A stretch of 7,201 nucleotides of DNA from positions 1 through 7,201 of the forward strand of contig CAZYZQ010000098.1 in assembly GCA_964652075.1 (NCBI GenBank), given 5' to 3'. The first letter of the stretch is position 1. The number at the start of each line of letters is the position of its first letter. The stretch is from CAZYZQ01 sp964652075. GTDB taxonomy: Bacteria; Bacillota; Clostridia; Oscillospirales; Oscillospiraceae. Both the position numbers and the translations under genes were made by a program. Shown here piece after piece: positions 1-4,786 of the stretch. Below the pieces are notes generated by a model. The model did not search any database. It was not told where the DNA came from and saw only the letters and a program-made list of their open reading frames with translations.

Positions 1-1198
1 GCATGACGCCGCCTTCGCGGGTTTTGAAAGGCTTGCCGTCCTTGCCATTCGTCGTACCGAAGCCGAGGAACTGCAGCGCCGTCGAATCCGGGACGATGCC
101 GGCCTTGCGCGCGGTGCGGAAGACCTGCTCGAAGTGCAGGCTCTGGCGCTTGTCCACGACGTAGAGCACCTTCGTGGGCCTGTAGTCCTGCATCCGCTGT
201 ACGAGTGTGGCAAGATCCGTCGTGGCGTAGATGGCCGCGCCGTCGGACTTGACGAGGATGCAGGGCGGGATCTCCTTGGTGTCGCCCTCCTGCGCCACGT
301 CCACGACAAGCGCGCCCTCGCTCTCGCGGGTCAGGCCCTGTGCCTTGATGTTTTCCACCATCGGCGCAATGTACGGGTCGGCGTCGCTTTCGCCCTTCCA
401 GACGTCGAAGGAGACATTCAGGTTGTCATAATTCTTCTTCAGATCGGCCACGGAGACGTTCATGATGTGCCGCCACATGGCAAGATAGCCCCGGTCGCCG
501 TGCTGGAGACGGTAGGTGGCGGTGTGCGCCTTTTCGGCAAAGTCCGCGTCAACCTTGCTCTTGGCGCTCGCGGCGGGGTAGATCTCCTCCAGCTCCGCAA
601 TCGTGAAGGGCGGCTCTGCTGGATAGTCACCGGTGAAGTCCGGGTCGAAGTAGGGCAGCTCCGGCTGGCGCTCGCGCACCTCGGCAATAATCAGGCCCAT
701 CTGCAGGCCCCAGTCGCCCATGTGGATATCACCGATGACCGTGTTGCCGAAGTAGCGGTACAGGCGCTTGACGCTCTCGCCGATGATCGCAGAGCGCAGG
801 TGGCCGATGTGCAGCGGCTTGGCCACGTTCGGCCCGCCGTAGTCGATGACGACCGTGCCGGGGTTCGGATCCGGTTCAAGGCCGAATTTGTCGGACGCGC
901 GCATATCGGCCAGATACTGCGCGAGGAACGCGGGCGTCACCTTCAGATTGAGAAAGCCCGGCGCGACCGCGTCGACTGCGCAGAAGCAGGGGGTGTCCGC
1001 CAGCTGCTGCGCGACGGCCTGCGCGATCTGGATGGGCGCCTTATGATATTGCTTCGCGGCGGGCATCGCCCCGTTGCACTGGAACTCACACAGATCCGGG
1101 CGGTTTGAAACGGTCACGCCGCCGTATGTTTCATCATAGCCCGCAGCGGCAAACGCCGCGCGCACCTGCGCCGAGAGCAGCGCAGTCAGTTTTTCCAT
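1..1198 (-). CDS. argS: Arginyl-tRNA synthetase, N-terminal 399 residues (cut by window edge)
   Basis: Cytoplasmic class I aminoacyl-tRNA synthetase that charges tRNA-Arg with arginine using ATP. The minus-strand reading frame is open from ATG at 1198 to the window edge, giving 399 of about 580-590 expected residues. Residues 1 to about 85 fit the Arg-tRNA synthetase N-terminal (additional-1) domain. The catalytic signature DYGGPNVAKPLHIGHLRS (about 119-136) carries the HIGH motif at 130-133. A VVDKRQSLHFEQ stretch and GKDGKPFKTR (385-394) also fit ArgS; the latter replaces canonical KMSKS, as I recall for E. coli ArgS. The anticodon-binding domain lies outside the window. An AAGGAAGG ribosome site (about 1206-1214) precedes the ATG, and the gene has its own sigma-A-type promoter. 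The predicted leader is under 30 nt, so there is no room for a T-box riboswitch. Identity is secure. Confidence 0.97.
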   Translation of the reverse strand, partial: MEKLTALLSAQVRAAFAAAGYDETYGGVTVSNRPDLCEFQCNGAMPAAKQYHKAPIQIAQAVAQQLADTPCFCAVDAVAPGFLNLKVTPAFLAQYLADMRASDKFGLEPDPNPGTVVIDYGGPNVAKPLHIGHLRSAIIGESVKRLYRYFGNTVIGDIHMGDWGLQMGLIIAEVRERQPELPYFDPDFTGDYPAEPPFTIAELEEIYPAASAKSKVDADFAEKAHTATYRLQHGDRGYLAMWRHIMNVSVADLKKNYDNLNVSFDVWKGESDADPYIAPMVENIKAQGLTRESEGALVVDVAQEGDTKEIPPCILVKSDGAAIYATTDLATLVQRMQDYRPTKVLYVVDKRQSLHFEQVFRTARKAGIVPDSTALQFLGFGTTNGKDGKPFKTREGGVM

Positions 1199-1204
1199 GA
1201 TAGA

Positions 1205-1215
1205 TTCCTTCCTTT
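1205..1215 (-). promoter_or_regulatory. Ribosome binding site of argS
   Basis: Purine-rich AAGGAAGG on the minus strand, about 7 nt upstream of the ATG at 1198. It supports that start over alternatives. Confidence 0.7.
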
Positions 1216-1232
1216 GTGGCATTTTCCAAACT

Positions 1233-1261
1233 ATTTTAGCAGAGTTTCGGCGAGATGTAAA
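1233..1261 (-). promoter_or_regulatory. Sigma-A-type promoter for argS
   Basis: On the minus strand, -35 TTTACA (1256-1261) and -10 TAAAAT (1233-1238) are separated by exactly 17 nt. Transcription should start near 1226, leaving a leader of about 28 nt. The promoter sits directly after the spmB stop codon (1269-1271). I see no terminator between spmB and argS, so read-through from spmAB could add to argS transcription. Confidence 0.7.
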
Positions 1262-1268
1262 GGTATAA

Positions 1269-1793
1269 TCAGAACAGGCGGACAAAAAGCGCGGCGCAGA
1301 AGAATCCCGCCAGATCGGCGCAGAGTGCGGCCGGGATGGCGTAGCGCGTTTTCCGGATCCCGGCCGCGCCGAAGTAGACGGAGATCGTATAAAATGTCGT
1401 CTCCGTGGAGCCGAGCATGACGGCGGCCGTGCGCCCAACCGTGGAGCCGACACCGAACGTGCGCATCAGATCCGCGCCGACGGCCAGCGCGGCGCTGCCG
1501 CTGAACGGGCGCACGAGCATCAGCGGGGCAAGCTCCGGGGGAATCCCCACGGCCCGGAGCACCGGGGCGCACAGGCGCGCGATTGCGTCCATCGCGCCGG
1601 ACGCGCGCAGCATGGCGATGCCCGCCAGCAGGATCACCAGAAGCGGGCAAAGATGCAAAAGCGTTTTCAGCCCCTCCGCCGCGCCCTCGCAGAGCAGCGA
1701 ATAGACGTCGCACCGCCGGCGCAGCGCCAGACACGCGCTCAGGCAGATCAGCGCGGGAAGAATATAACCGCTCAGCGCCACAGCTTTGCACAT
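1269..1793 (-). CDS. spmB: Spore maturation protein B
   Basis: Membrane protein of the nucleoside-recognition/Gate family, 174 residues. In Bacillus and Clostridium perfringens, SpmA and SpmB are known to be needed for normal spore-core dehydration and heat resistance; the molecular activity is uncertain. Visible family signatures are IFRASGA-like MLRASGAMDA (61-70), RPFSGSAAL (95-103) and GSTETTFYTISVYFGAAGI (128-146). Hydrophobic segments lie at about 9-23, 46-62, 121-142 and 152-172. The chosen ATG at 1793 gives the same distance to the conserved EGxxEG as B. subtilis SpmB as I remember it. An upstream in-frame ATG at 1841 would add 16 Arg/Gly-rich residues inside spmA and is less likely. 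The start overlaps the spmA end by 22 nt, with only weak GTGGGG ahead of it, so translation is probably coupled to spmA. Confidence 0.93.
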   Translation of the reverse strand: MCKAVALSGYILPALICLSACLALRRRCDVYSLLCEGAAEGLKTLLHLCPLLVILLAGIAMLRASGAMDAIARLCAPVLRAVGIPPELAPLMLVRPFSGSAALAVGADLMRTFGVGSTVGRTAAVMLGSTETTFYTISVYFGAAGIRKTRYAIPAALCADLAGFFCAALFVRLF

Positions 1794-2344
1794 CCCCACG
1801 CGGCCAGCAGTCCCACGGCCACGGAACATACAGACGCGCACCAGACGGCGGGCAAAATGTCAAACGGCGCGGCGCATCCGAGCGAGGCGCGCATCGCCGC
1901 GACCGTTGCGGGTAGCAGCTGGATGGAGGCCGTGTTCAGCACGACGAAGCGGCACAGCTCGTCGCTGGCCGTTGTGCGCCCCTGCGCCATGGCGCGCGCG
2001 GCCGCGATGCCGAACGGCGTGGCGGCGTTGCCGAGCCCAAGCAGATTTGCCGTCAGGTTGCAGCAGAGAGGCCGCGCCGCGGCGGGGCTTTGCATCGCGT
2101 GGGGGAACAGGCGGCGCAGCAGCGGGCGCAGCACGCGCGCGAGCGTCTGCGTCAGTCCTGCGGCCTCCATGAGCTTGCCCAGCCCCGTCCAGAGGCACAG
2201 CGCGCCGCCCAGCGAAATGGTCAGCGCAATTCCCTCCTGCGCGCCCGACAGCGCCGCCGCCGCGACGTCCGCACCCGACCCGCAGAAAACCGAAAACAGG
2301 AAGGCCAGCACGGCCATCCCCGTCCAGAGCAGCGAAAGCGCCAT
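1772..2344 (-). CDS. spmA: Spore maturation protein A
   Basis: Polytopic membrane protein, 190 residues, partner of SpmB in spore-core dehydration. The diagnostic stretch is NLTANLLGLGNAATPFG at 96-112, a Gate-domain motif shared by the SpmA family. NTASIQLLP (137-145) also matches the family. Hydrophobic segments are visible at about 3-20, 38-55, 134-150 and 164-183. Length is close to the roughly 196 residues of B. subtilis SpmA. The ATG at 2344 is preferred because AAAGGAG (2354-2360) is 9 nt upstream; a TTG at 2350 would leave only 3 nt. The gene is divergent from abrB, and spmB begins inside its 3' end. Cysteine is more frequent here than I would expect for the family (for example CC at 94-95), and its significance is unknown. 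Identity is secure; forespore or mother-cell expression cannot be read with confidence. Confidence 0.94.
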   Translation of the reverse strand: MALSLLWTGMAVLAFLFSVFCGSGADVAAAALSGAQEGIALTISLGGALCLWTGLGKLMEAAGLTQTLARVLRPLLRRLFPHAMQSPAAARPLCCNLTANLLGLGNAATPFGIAAARAMAQGRTTASDELCRFVVLNTASIQLLPATVAAMRASLGCAAPFDILPAVWCASVCSVAVGLLAAWGCAKLWR

Positions 2345-2353
2345 GGACAACAG

Positions 2354-2360
2354 CTCCTTT
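2354..2360 (-). promoter_or_regulatory. Ribosome binding site of spmA
   Basis: AAAGGAG on the minus strand, 9 nt ahead of the ATG at 2344. This spacing decides the start in favour of ATG over the TTG two codons upstream. Confidence 0.75.
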
Positions 2361-2369
2361 CGTCACAAT

Positions 2370-2398
2370 ATCTATGCGCCGGCGCGGGGTGGACATAC
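2370..2398 (-). promoter_or_regulatory. Weak candidate sporulation-type promoter for spmAB
   Basis: On the minus strand, GTATG (2394-2398) is followed after 17 nt by CATAGAT (2370-2376). The first part fits the -35 of forespore sigma factors (GNATR). The second shares only CAT plus the spacing with the sigma-G -10 (CATNNTA) and is also a partial match to the sigma-E -10 (CATACANT). Transcription would start about 18 nt ahead of the spmA start. I see no convincing sigma-A promoter for spmA in this region, so this is the best candidate, but it is weak. Confidence 0.3.
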
Positions 2399-2446
2399 CG
2401 AAAGAGAAGAAAACTCCAAAATCGGCGCCTTATTTTTGTAGAAAAT

Positions 2447-2460
2447 GACATTTCCATGTC
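2447..2460. repeat. Small inverted repeat abutting the abrB -35 element
   Basis: GACAT and ATGTC form perfect 5-bp arms around TTCC. The repeat ends one base before the -35 element (2462). Its place, between the divergent spmA and abrB genes, would suit an operator, but the arms are short and could be chance. Confidence 0.3.
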
Positions 2461-2461
2461 G

Positions 2462-2490
2462 TTGACAATACACAAATGCCTAAGTATAAT
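2462..2490 (+). promoter_or_regulatory. Near-perfect sigma-A promoter for abrB
   Basis: Consensus -35 TTGACA (2462-2467) and consensus -10 TATAAT (2485-2490) are separated by the optimal 17 nt. Transcription should start near 2497, giving a leader of roughly 69 nt. Such a perfect promoter would be very active unless repressed, which fits the repressor-type box just downstream. Confidence 0.9.
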
Positions 2491-2502
2491 ATATTTAGAT
2501 TT

Positions 2503-2519
2503 TGTCGAATGAAGTGGAA
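2503..2519 (+). promoter_or_regulatory. Spo0A box (0A box) in the abrB leader
   Basis: TGTCGAA (2503-2509) is an exact match to the Spo0A recognition heptamer TGNCGAA. A degraded second copy, AGTGGAA (2513-2519), follows after 3 nt, giving the 10-bp phasing seen for tandem boxes. The site lies about +7 to +23 from the predicted start, where bound Spo0A would block transcription. In B. subtilis, phosphorylated Spo0A is known to repress abrB through boxes placed downstream of its promoter. Repression here is inferred. Confidence 0.65.
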
Positions 2520-2552
2520 AGCGGCCGCTGTGACGCGGTAACGTTGAAAAAG

Positions 2553-2557
2553 AGAGG
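2553..2557 (+). promoter_or_regulatory. Ribosome binding site of abrB
   Basis: AGAGG, preceded by further purines, lies 8 nt upstream of the ATG at 2566. Confidence 0.65.
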
Positions 2558-2565
2558 TTCACGGA

Positions 2566-2808
2566 ATGAAAGCAACGGGAATTGTGCGGAAGGTGGATGA
2601 GCTGGGCCGGATAGTGCTTCCGGTCGAGCTGCGGCGAACATTGGATATTGCGGAGAAGGACTCGCTGGAGATCTTTGTGGACGGTTCAAATATCGTGCTC
2701 AAAAAATATCAGCCAGCCTGTGTGTTTTGCGGCGAGACGAAGGAGATCCGGCAGTTTCGCGGCAAGAGCGTCTGCGCAAATTGCCTGCGTGAGCTGACAC
2801 GCGCCTGA
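2566..2808 (+). CDS. abrB: AbrB-family transition-state transcriptional regulator
   Basis: DNA-binding repressor of 80 residues. Residues 1-48 form a SpoVT/AbrB swapped-hairpin domain; the opening MKATGIVRKVDELGRIVLP and the following ELRRTLDI are near-diagnostic. Residues 52-73 carry two CxxC pairs (C52, C55, C70, C73) with 14 residues between them, a likely metal-binding knuckle or ribbon typical of clostridial AbrB proteins as I recall, and not found in B. subtilis AbrB. AbrB proteins act as dimers or tetramers and hold transition-phase genes off during growth. The gene has a consensus sigma-A promoter and a Spo0A box in its leader. It is divergent from spmAB and convergent with rsmI, sharing its terminator. 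The family is secure; the orthologue name is likely but clostridia carry several AbrB/SpoVT paralogues. Confidence 0.92.
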   Translation: MKATGIVRKVDELGRIVLPVELRRTLDIAEKDSLEIFVDGSNIVLKKYQPACVFCGETKEIRQFRGKSVCANCLRELTRA

Positions 2809-2813
2809 ACGCG

Positions 2814-2854
2814 AAAAACCGTGCTGTGGAGTTATTCCACAGCACGGTTTTTTT
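2814..2854. terminator. Bidirectional intrinsic terminator shared by abrB and rsmI
   Basis: A long perfect stem has its left arm at 2814-2830 (AAAAACCGTGCTGTGGA), a 5-nt loop at 2831-2835 and its right arm at 2836-2852, followed by T residues to 2854. The A-run on the left gives a T-run for minus-strand transcripts, so it can stop transcription from both genes. The rsmI stop codon lies in the loop and the last rsmI codons lie in the stem. Confidence 0.9.
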
Positions 2855-3680
2855 GACGTTCCAGCGCATCGTAGAGCGCGTTGCGTGCAAAGCCGGTCTC
2901 CTGTGCCGTTCGCCGCAGCGCCTCCTTTTTTGGCATTCCCGCCGCCATGTAAGCCTGCACGCGGCCGGCGGCCTCCTCCAGCGTCAGCGACGGCGCAGCG
3001 GCGGGCGGCGCGCCGTCGAGCACGAGGACATATTCGCCGCGCGGCTCCTCGCCCTGATAGCGCGCAACGGCACCGCCGACCGTGGTGCGGATGGCCTCCT
3101 CATGGAGCTTCGTCAGCTCCCGGCAGAGAACGAGCCGCCGGTCGGCGCCGAAATAGACGGAAAAATCGTCCAGTGTGGCGCGCAGCTTGTGCGGCGCCTC
3201 GTAGAAGACCATCGTGCGCGTCTCCTGCCGCAGGCTTTCGAGATGGGTCAGCCGGTTTTTCCGGTTCATGGACAGAAAGCCCTCAAAGGTGAACCGGCCG
3301 GTCGGCAGGCCGGCCATGCCGAGCGCCGTGATAATCGCGCACGGGCCGGGGATGGCGGAGACGGTGATCCCGTTCTGCGCGCAGAGCGCGACGAGATCCT
3401 CACCCGGGTCGGAGATGGCCGGGCTGCCCGCGTCGGAGACGAGCGCACAGGTTTCGCCGCCCAGAATCCGTTCGACAATGCGCGTGCCGCACACCTGCTT
3501 GTTGTGCTCGTGGTAGCTCACGAGCGCCTTTTTCAGGCCCAGATGGTTGAGCAGGCGCAGGGTGACGCGGGTGTCCTCGGCGGCGATGAAGTCCGCCGTG
3601 GCCAGCGTTTCGCGGCAGCGGTCGGAGATGTCGCCCAGATTGCCGATGGGCGTCGGGACAAGATAGAGCATACCGGGCAT
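2832..3680 (-). CDS. rsmI: 16S rRNA (cytidine-1402-2'-O)-methyltransferase
   Basis: SAM-dependent enzyme of the tetrapyrrole-methylase fold that 2'-O-methylates C1402 in the ribosomal decoding centre. The 282-residue length is normal. Family motifs in order are LVPTPIGNLGDI (7-18), AAEDTR (33-38), VSDAGSPAISDPG (81-93), AIPGPCA (109-115), FEGFL (132-136), FYEAPHK (159-165) and RELTKLHEE (187-195). The tail (about 232-276) fits the small C-terminal helical region of RsmI. The ATG at 3680 is chosen because CTCC-complementary AGGAGG (3690-3695) lies 9 nt upstream and the protein then begins directly with the first conserved strand. Its start is one nucleotide past the trmN6 stop, so the two are coupled. 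The stop codon (2832-2834) lies in the terminator loop. Identity is secure. Confidence 0.97.
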   Translation of the reverse strand: MPGMLYLVPTPIGNLGDISDRCRETLATADFIAAEDTRVTLRLLNHLGLKKALVSYHEHNKQVCGTRIVERILGGETCALVSDAGSPAISDPGEDLVALCAQNGITVSAIPGPCAIITALGMAGLPTGRFTFEGFLSMNRKNRLTHLESLRQETRTMVFYEAPHKLRATLDDFSVYFGADRRLVLCRELTKLHEEAIRTTVGGAVARYQGEEPRGEYVLVLDGAPPAAAPSLTLEEAAGRVQAYMAAGMPKKEALRRTAQETGFARNALYDALERQKNRAVE

Positions 3681-3681
3681 A

Positions 3682-4401
3682 TCAAGGTTCCTCCTGTGTT
3701 GTTGAAAAAAGGGAGCGGTACGGCGCAGTTTCGCGCCCATTCGCGTCGTGCAGCAGCAGATCCGGTAAGAATGCCAGCCCCGGCCTGCCGCCGCGCCGGG
3801 CCTCAAGCAGCAGAAGACTGACGGGTGCGCCCGCATGGTGGCGCACCAGCTGTAGCCGCTTTGGCTCCAGCCCATGTGCGCGCAGGGCGCAGCACAGATC
3901 GGCCAGACGTTCAGGGCGGTGGACGAGCGCAAAGTCGCCGCCCCAGCGCAAAAGCCATGCCGCCGCACGGCACAGCTCGTCCAGCGAACAGGAGTCCTCG
4001 CGCCGGGCGCGTGCCCGCGCCGGATCGGGAGAGGCCGGGCCGGCAGGAAAGTAGGGCGGATTGGAGATCACACTGTCAAACTGCCCCGCCGGGAGCAGCG
4101 CGGAGATGGCGCGGATATCGCCCTCGAGCACGCGGAAACGGCCATCCAGCCGGTTGCGCCGGACGGTTTCGCGCGCCAACGCGCAGTCCTCGGGCGAGAG
4201 CTCCACGCCGGTCACGATGCAGTCCGGCTGCGCGCACAGGGCAAGCAGCCCCAGTACGCCGCTGCCGCAGCCGAGGTCACAGACGCGCCCGCGCGGACGG
4301 ATGCGCAGGAAGGTTCCCAGCGACAGGGAATCCGTGCCGATCCGCGTGCGGCCGGTGTCCTGCAGCAGCGTAAAGCGGCCAAGCGTTTCTTCGTAAATCA
4401 T
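3682..4401 (-). CDS. trmN6: tRNA1(Val) (adenine-37-N6)-methyltransferase family protein
   Basis: Class I SAM-dependent methyltransferase of 239 residues, YfiC/YabB (TrmN6) family, predicted to N6-methylate an adenine next to the anticodon. Motif I DLGCGSGVLGL (42-52) binds SAM; NPPY (114-117) is the N6-adenine methyltransferase active-site motif. The opening YEETLGRFTLLQD and the conserved IGTDSLSLGTFL (21-32) match the family. The ATG at 4401 starts the protein at this conserved block. GGGGG lies only 3 nt upstream, an awkward spacing, but an ATG at 4443 would add 14 residues encoded across a hairpin and is disfavoured. The gene overlaps nothing and ends one nucleotide before rsmI, with the rsmI ribosome site inside it. 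I see no promoter of its own, so it probably depends on the ferredoxin promoter. Exact substrate is inferred. Confidence 0.9.
   Translation of the reverse strand: MIYEETLGRFTLLQDTGRTRIGTDSLSLGTFLRIRPRGRVCDLGCGSGVLGLLALCAQPDCIVTGVELSPEDCALARETVRRNRLDGRFRVLEGDIRAISALLPAGQFDSVISNPPYFPAGPASPDPARARARREDSCSLDELCRAAAWLLRWGGDFALVHRPERLADLCCALRAHGLEPKRLQLVRHHAGAPVSLLLLEARRGGRPGLAFLPDLLLHDANGRETAPYRSLFSTTQEEP
3690..3695 (-). promoter_or_regulatory. Ribosome binding site of rsmI, inside trmN6
   Basis: A full AGGAGG lies 9 nt upstream of the rsmI ATG at 3680 and within the last codons of trmN6. It fixes the rsmI start. Confidence 0.85.
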
Positions 4402-4420
4402 AATCCCCCAGAGAAACACC

Positions 4421-4449
4421 GAACCTGTGCTGGCATGCAGCACAGGCTC
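4421..4449 (-). terminator. Hairpin between ferredoxin and trmN6, possible partial terminator
   Basis: Perfect 9-bp arms CCTGTGCTG (4424-4432) and CAGCACAGG (4438-4446) enclose a 5-nt loop; two more pairs follow beyond one mismatch. On the minus strand the following bases are TTCGGTGTTTC, a poor T-run. It may end most ferredoxin transcripts while letting some continue into trmN6-rsmI, or act as a 3' stabiliser. With no trmN6 promoter seen, full termination seems unlikely. Confidence 0.55.
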
Positions 4450-4466
4450 AGTCAGTAAGTATGCAA

Positions 4467-4637
4467 TTACTCCTGCTCAATTGCGCCCATGGGGCAGGTG
4501 CCAGCGCAAGTGCCGCAATCAACGCACTGAGAAGCGTCGATCTCGTAATGCTCCGCGCCCTGCGAGATGATGCCGAGCGGGCAGGCGTCCGCGCAGGAAC
4601 CGCAGCTGACGCAAGCGTCGGTGATCTTGTATGCCAT
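4467..4637 (-). CDS. 2[4Fe-4S] ferredoxin, clostridial type
   Basis: Small soluble electron carrier of 56 residues. Two clusters are bound by CxxCxxCxxxCP motifs at C9-C12-C15-C19-P20 and C38-C41-C44-C48-P49, the classic arrangement for two low-potential [4Fe-4S] clusters. The length matches clostridial ferredoxins (about 55 residues). The ATG at 4637 is supported by GGAGGT (4645-4650) 7 nt upstream; an earlier ATG at 4652 overlaps that site and is rejected. Its partners cannot be named from the window; in anaerobes such ferredoxins serve pyruvate:ferredoxin oxidoreductase, hydrogenases and Rnf. It has its own promoter with an inverted repeat in the spacer and is divergent from the ClpC-like gene. 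A hairpin separates it from trmN6 downstream. Confidence 0.95.
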   Translation of the reverse strand: MAYKITDACVSCGSCADACPLGIISQGAEHYEIDASQCVDCGTCAGTCPMGAIEQE

Positions 4638-4644
4638 GAAACAC

Positions 4645-4650
4645 ACCTCC
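4645..4650 (-). promoter_or_regulatory. Ribosome binding site of the ferredoxin gene
   Basis: GGAGGT on the minus strand, 7 nt from the ATG at 4637. It decides the start against the upstream ATG at 4652. Confidence 0.85.
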
Positions 4651-4666
4651 ATTTCAAGTTGCTTTC

Positions 4667-4694
4667 ATTCTAGCACATTTTCCCGAAAATGCAA
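4667..4694 (-). promoter_or_regulatory. Sigma-A-type promoter for the ferredoxin gene
   Basis: On the minus strand, -35 TTGCAT (4689-4694) and -10 TAGAAT (4667-4672) are separated by 16 nt. Transcription should begin near 4660, leaving a leader of about 22 nt that carries the strong GGAGGT site. Confidence 0.7.
4676..4691. repeat. Perfect inverted repeat in the ferredoxin promoter spacer (operator candidate)
   Basis: CATTTTC (4676-4682) and GAAAATG (4685-4691) are perfect 7-bp arms around CC. The repeat fills most of the spacer and overlaps three bases of the -35 element, where a bound dimeric repressor would exclude RNA polymerase. It does not match the Rex, Fur or LexA site patterns I know. 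Confidence 0.45.
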
Positions 4695-4733
4695 GTGTTT
4701 CTTCCTGCCAAATTCATGCCGGGGGAAAACAAC

Positions 4734-4762
4734 GTATAAAACAGACTTTATGTGGAAATACT
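4734..4762 (+). promoter_or_regulatory. Sigma-F/sigma-G-like promoter for the ClpC-type gene
   Basis: GTATA (4734-4738) and GGAAATACT (4754-4762) are separated by 15 nt. They fit the B. subtilis forespore sigma-F pattern GYATA, then GGNNANANT, at every fixed position. Transcription would begin near 4769, about 18 nt before the ATG. A sigma-A reading that uses TATAAA (4735-4740) as -10 has only TTCATG as -35 and is weaker. No CtsR-like operator (tandem GGTCAAA) is seen between 4653 and 4786. Confidence 0.5.
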
Positions 4763-4773
4763 TGGAAGAAAAC

Positions 4774-4778
4774 GGAGG
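4774..4778 (+). promoter_or_regulatory. Ribosome binding site of the ClpC-type gene
   Basis: GGAGG lies 8 nt upstream of the ATG at 4787 and fixes that start. Confidence 0.8.
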
Positions 4779-4786
4779 CGAGAGGT

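Noticed and set aside
1..399. Missing KMSKS in ArgS as a sign of a defective enzyme
   Set aside because: GKDGKPFKTR at this position is, as I recall, the form in active E. coli ArgS, so the divergence is normal for the family.
134..1108. A 324-codon plus-strand open frame opposite argS
   Set aside because: It is antisense to a clear ArgS with intact motifs, has no ribosome site or family signature, and long antisense frames are expected in GC-rich DNA.
1199..1268. T-box riboswitch ahead of argS
   Set aside because: The whole spmB-argS gap is 70 nt and the predicted leader about 28 nt, far too short for a T-box.
1794..1841. Longer SpmB start at 1841
   Set aside because: The added residues are Arg/Gly-rich, unlike the family, and the ATG at 1793 gives the expected distance to the first conserved block.
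1653..2441. A 262-codon plus-strand open frame opposite spmA-spmB
   Set aside because: Low-complexity Arg/Ala/Ser translation, antisense to two recognised proteins, and no start signals.
2826..3821. A 331-codon plus-strand open frame opposite rsmI
   Set aside because: Shadow of RsmI in GC-rich codons; it begins within the terminator and has no motif.
3681..3968. Upstream extension of RsmI to 3968
   Set aside because: The added frame is out-of-frame trmN6 sequence; AGGAGG and the conserved N-terminal strand place the start at 3680.
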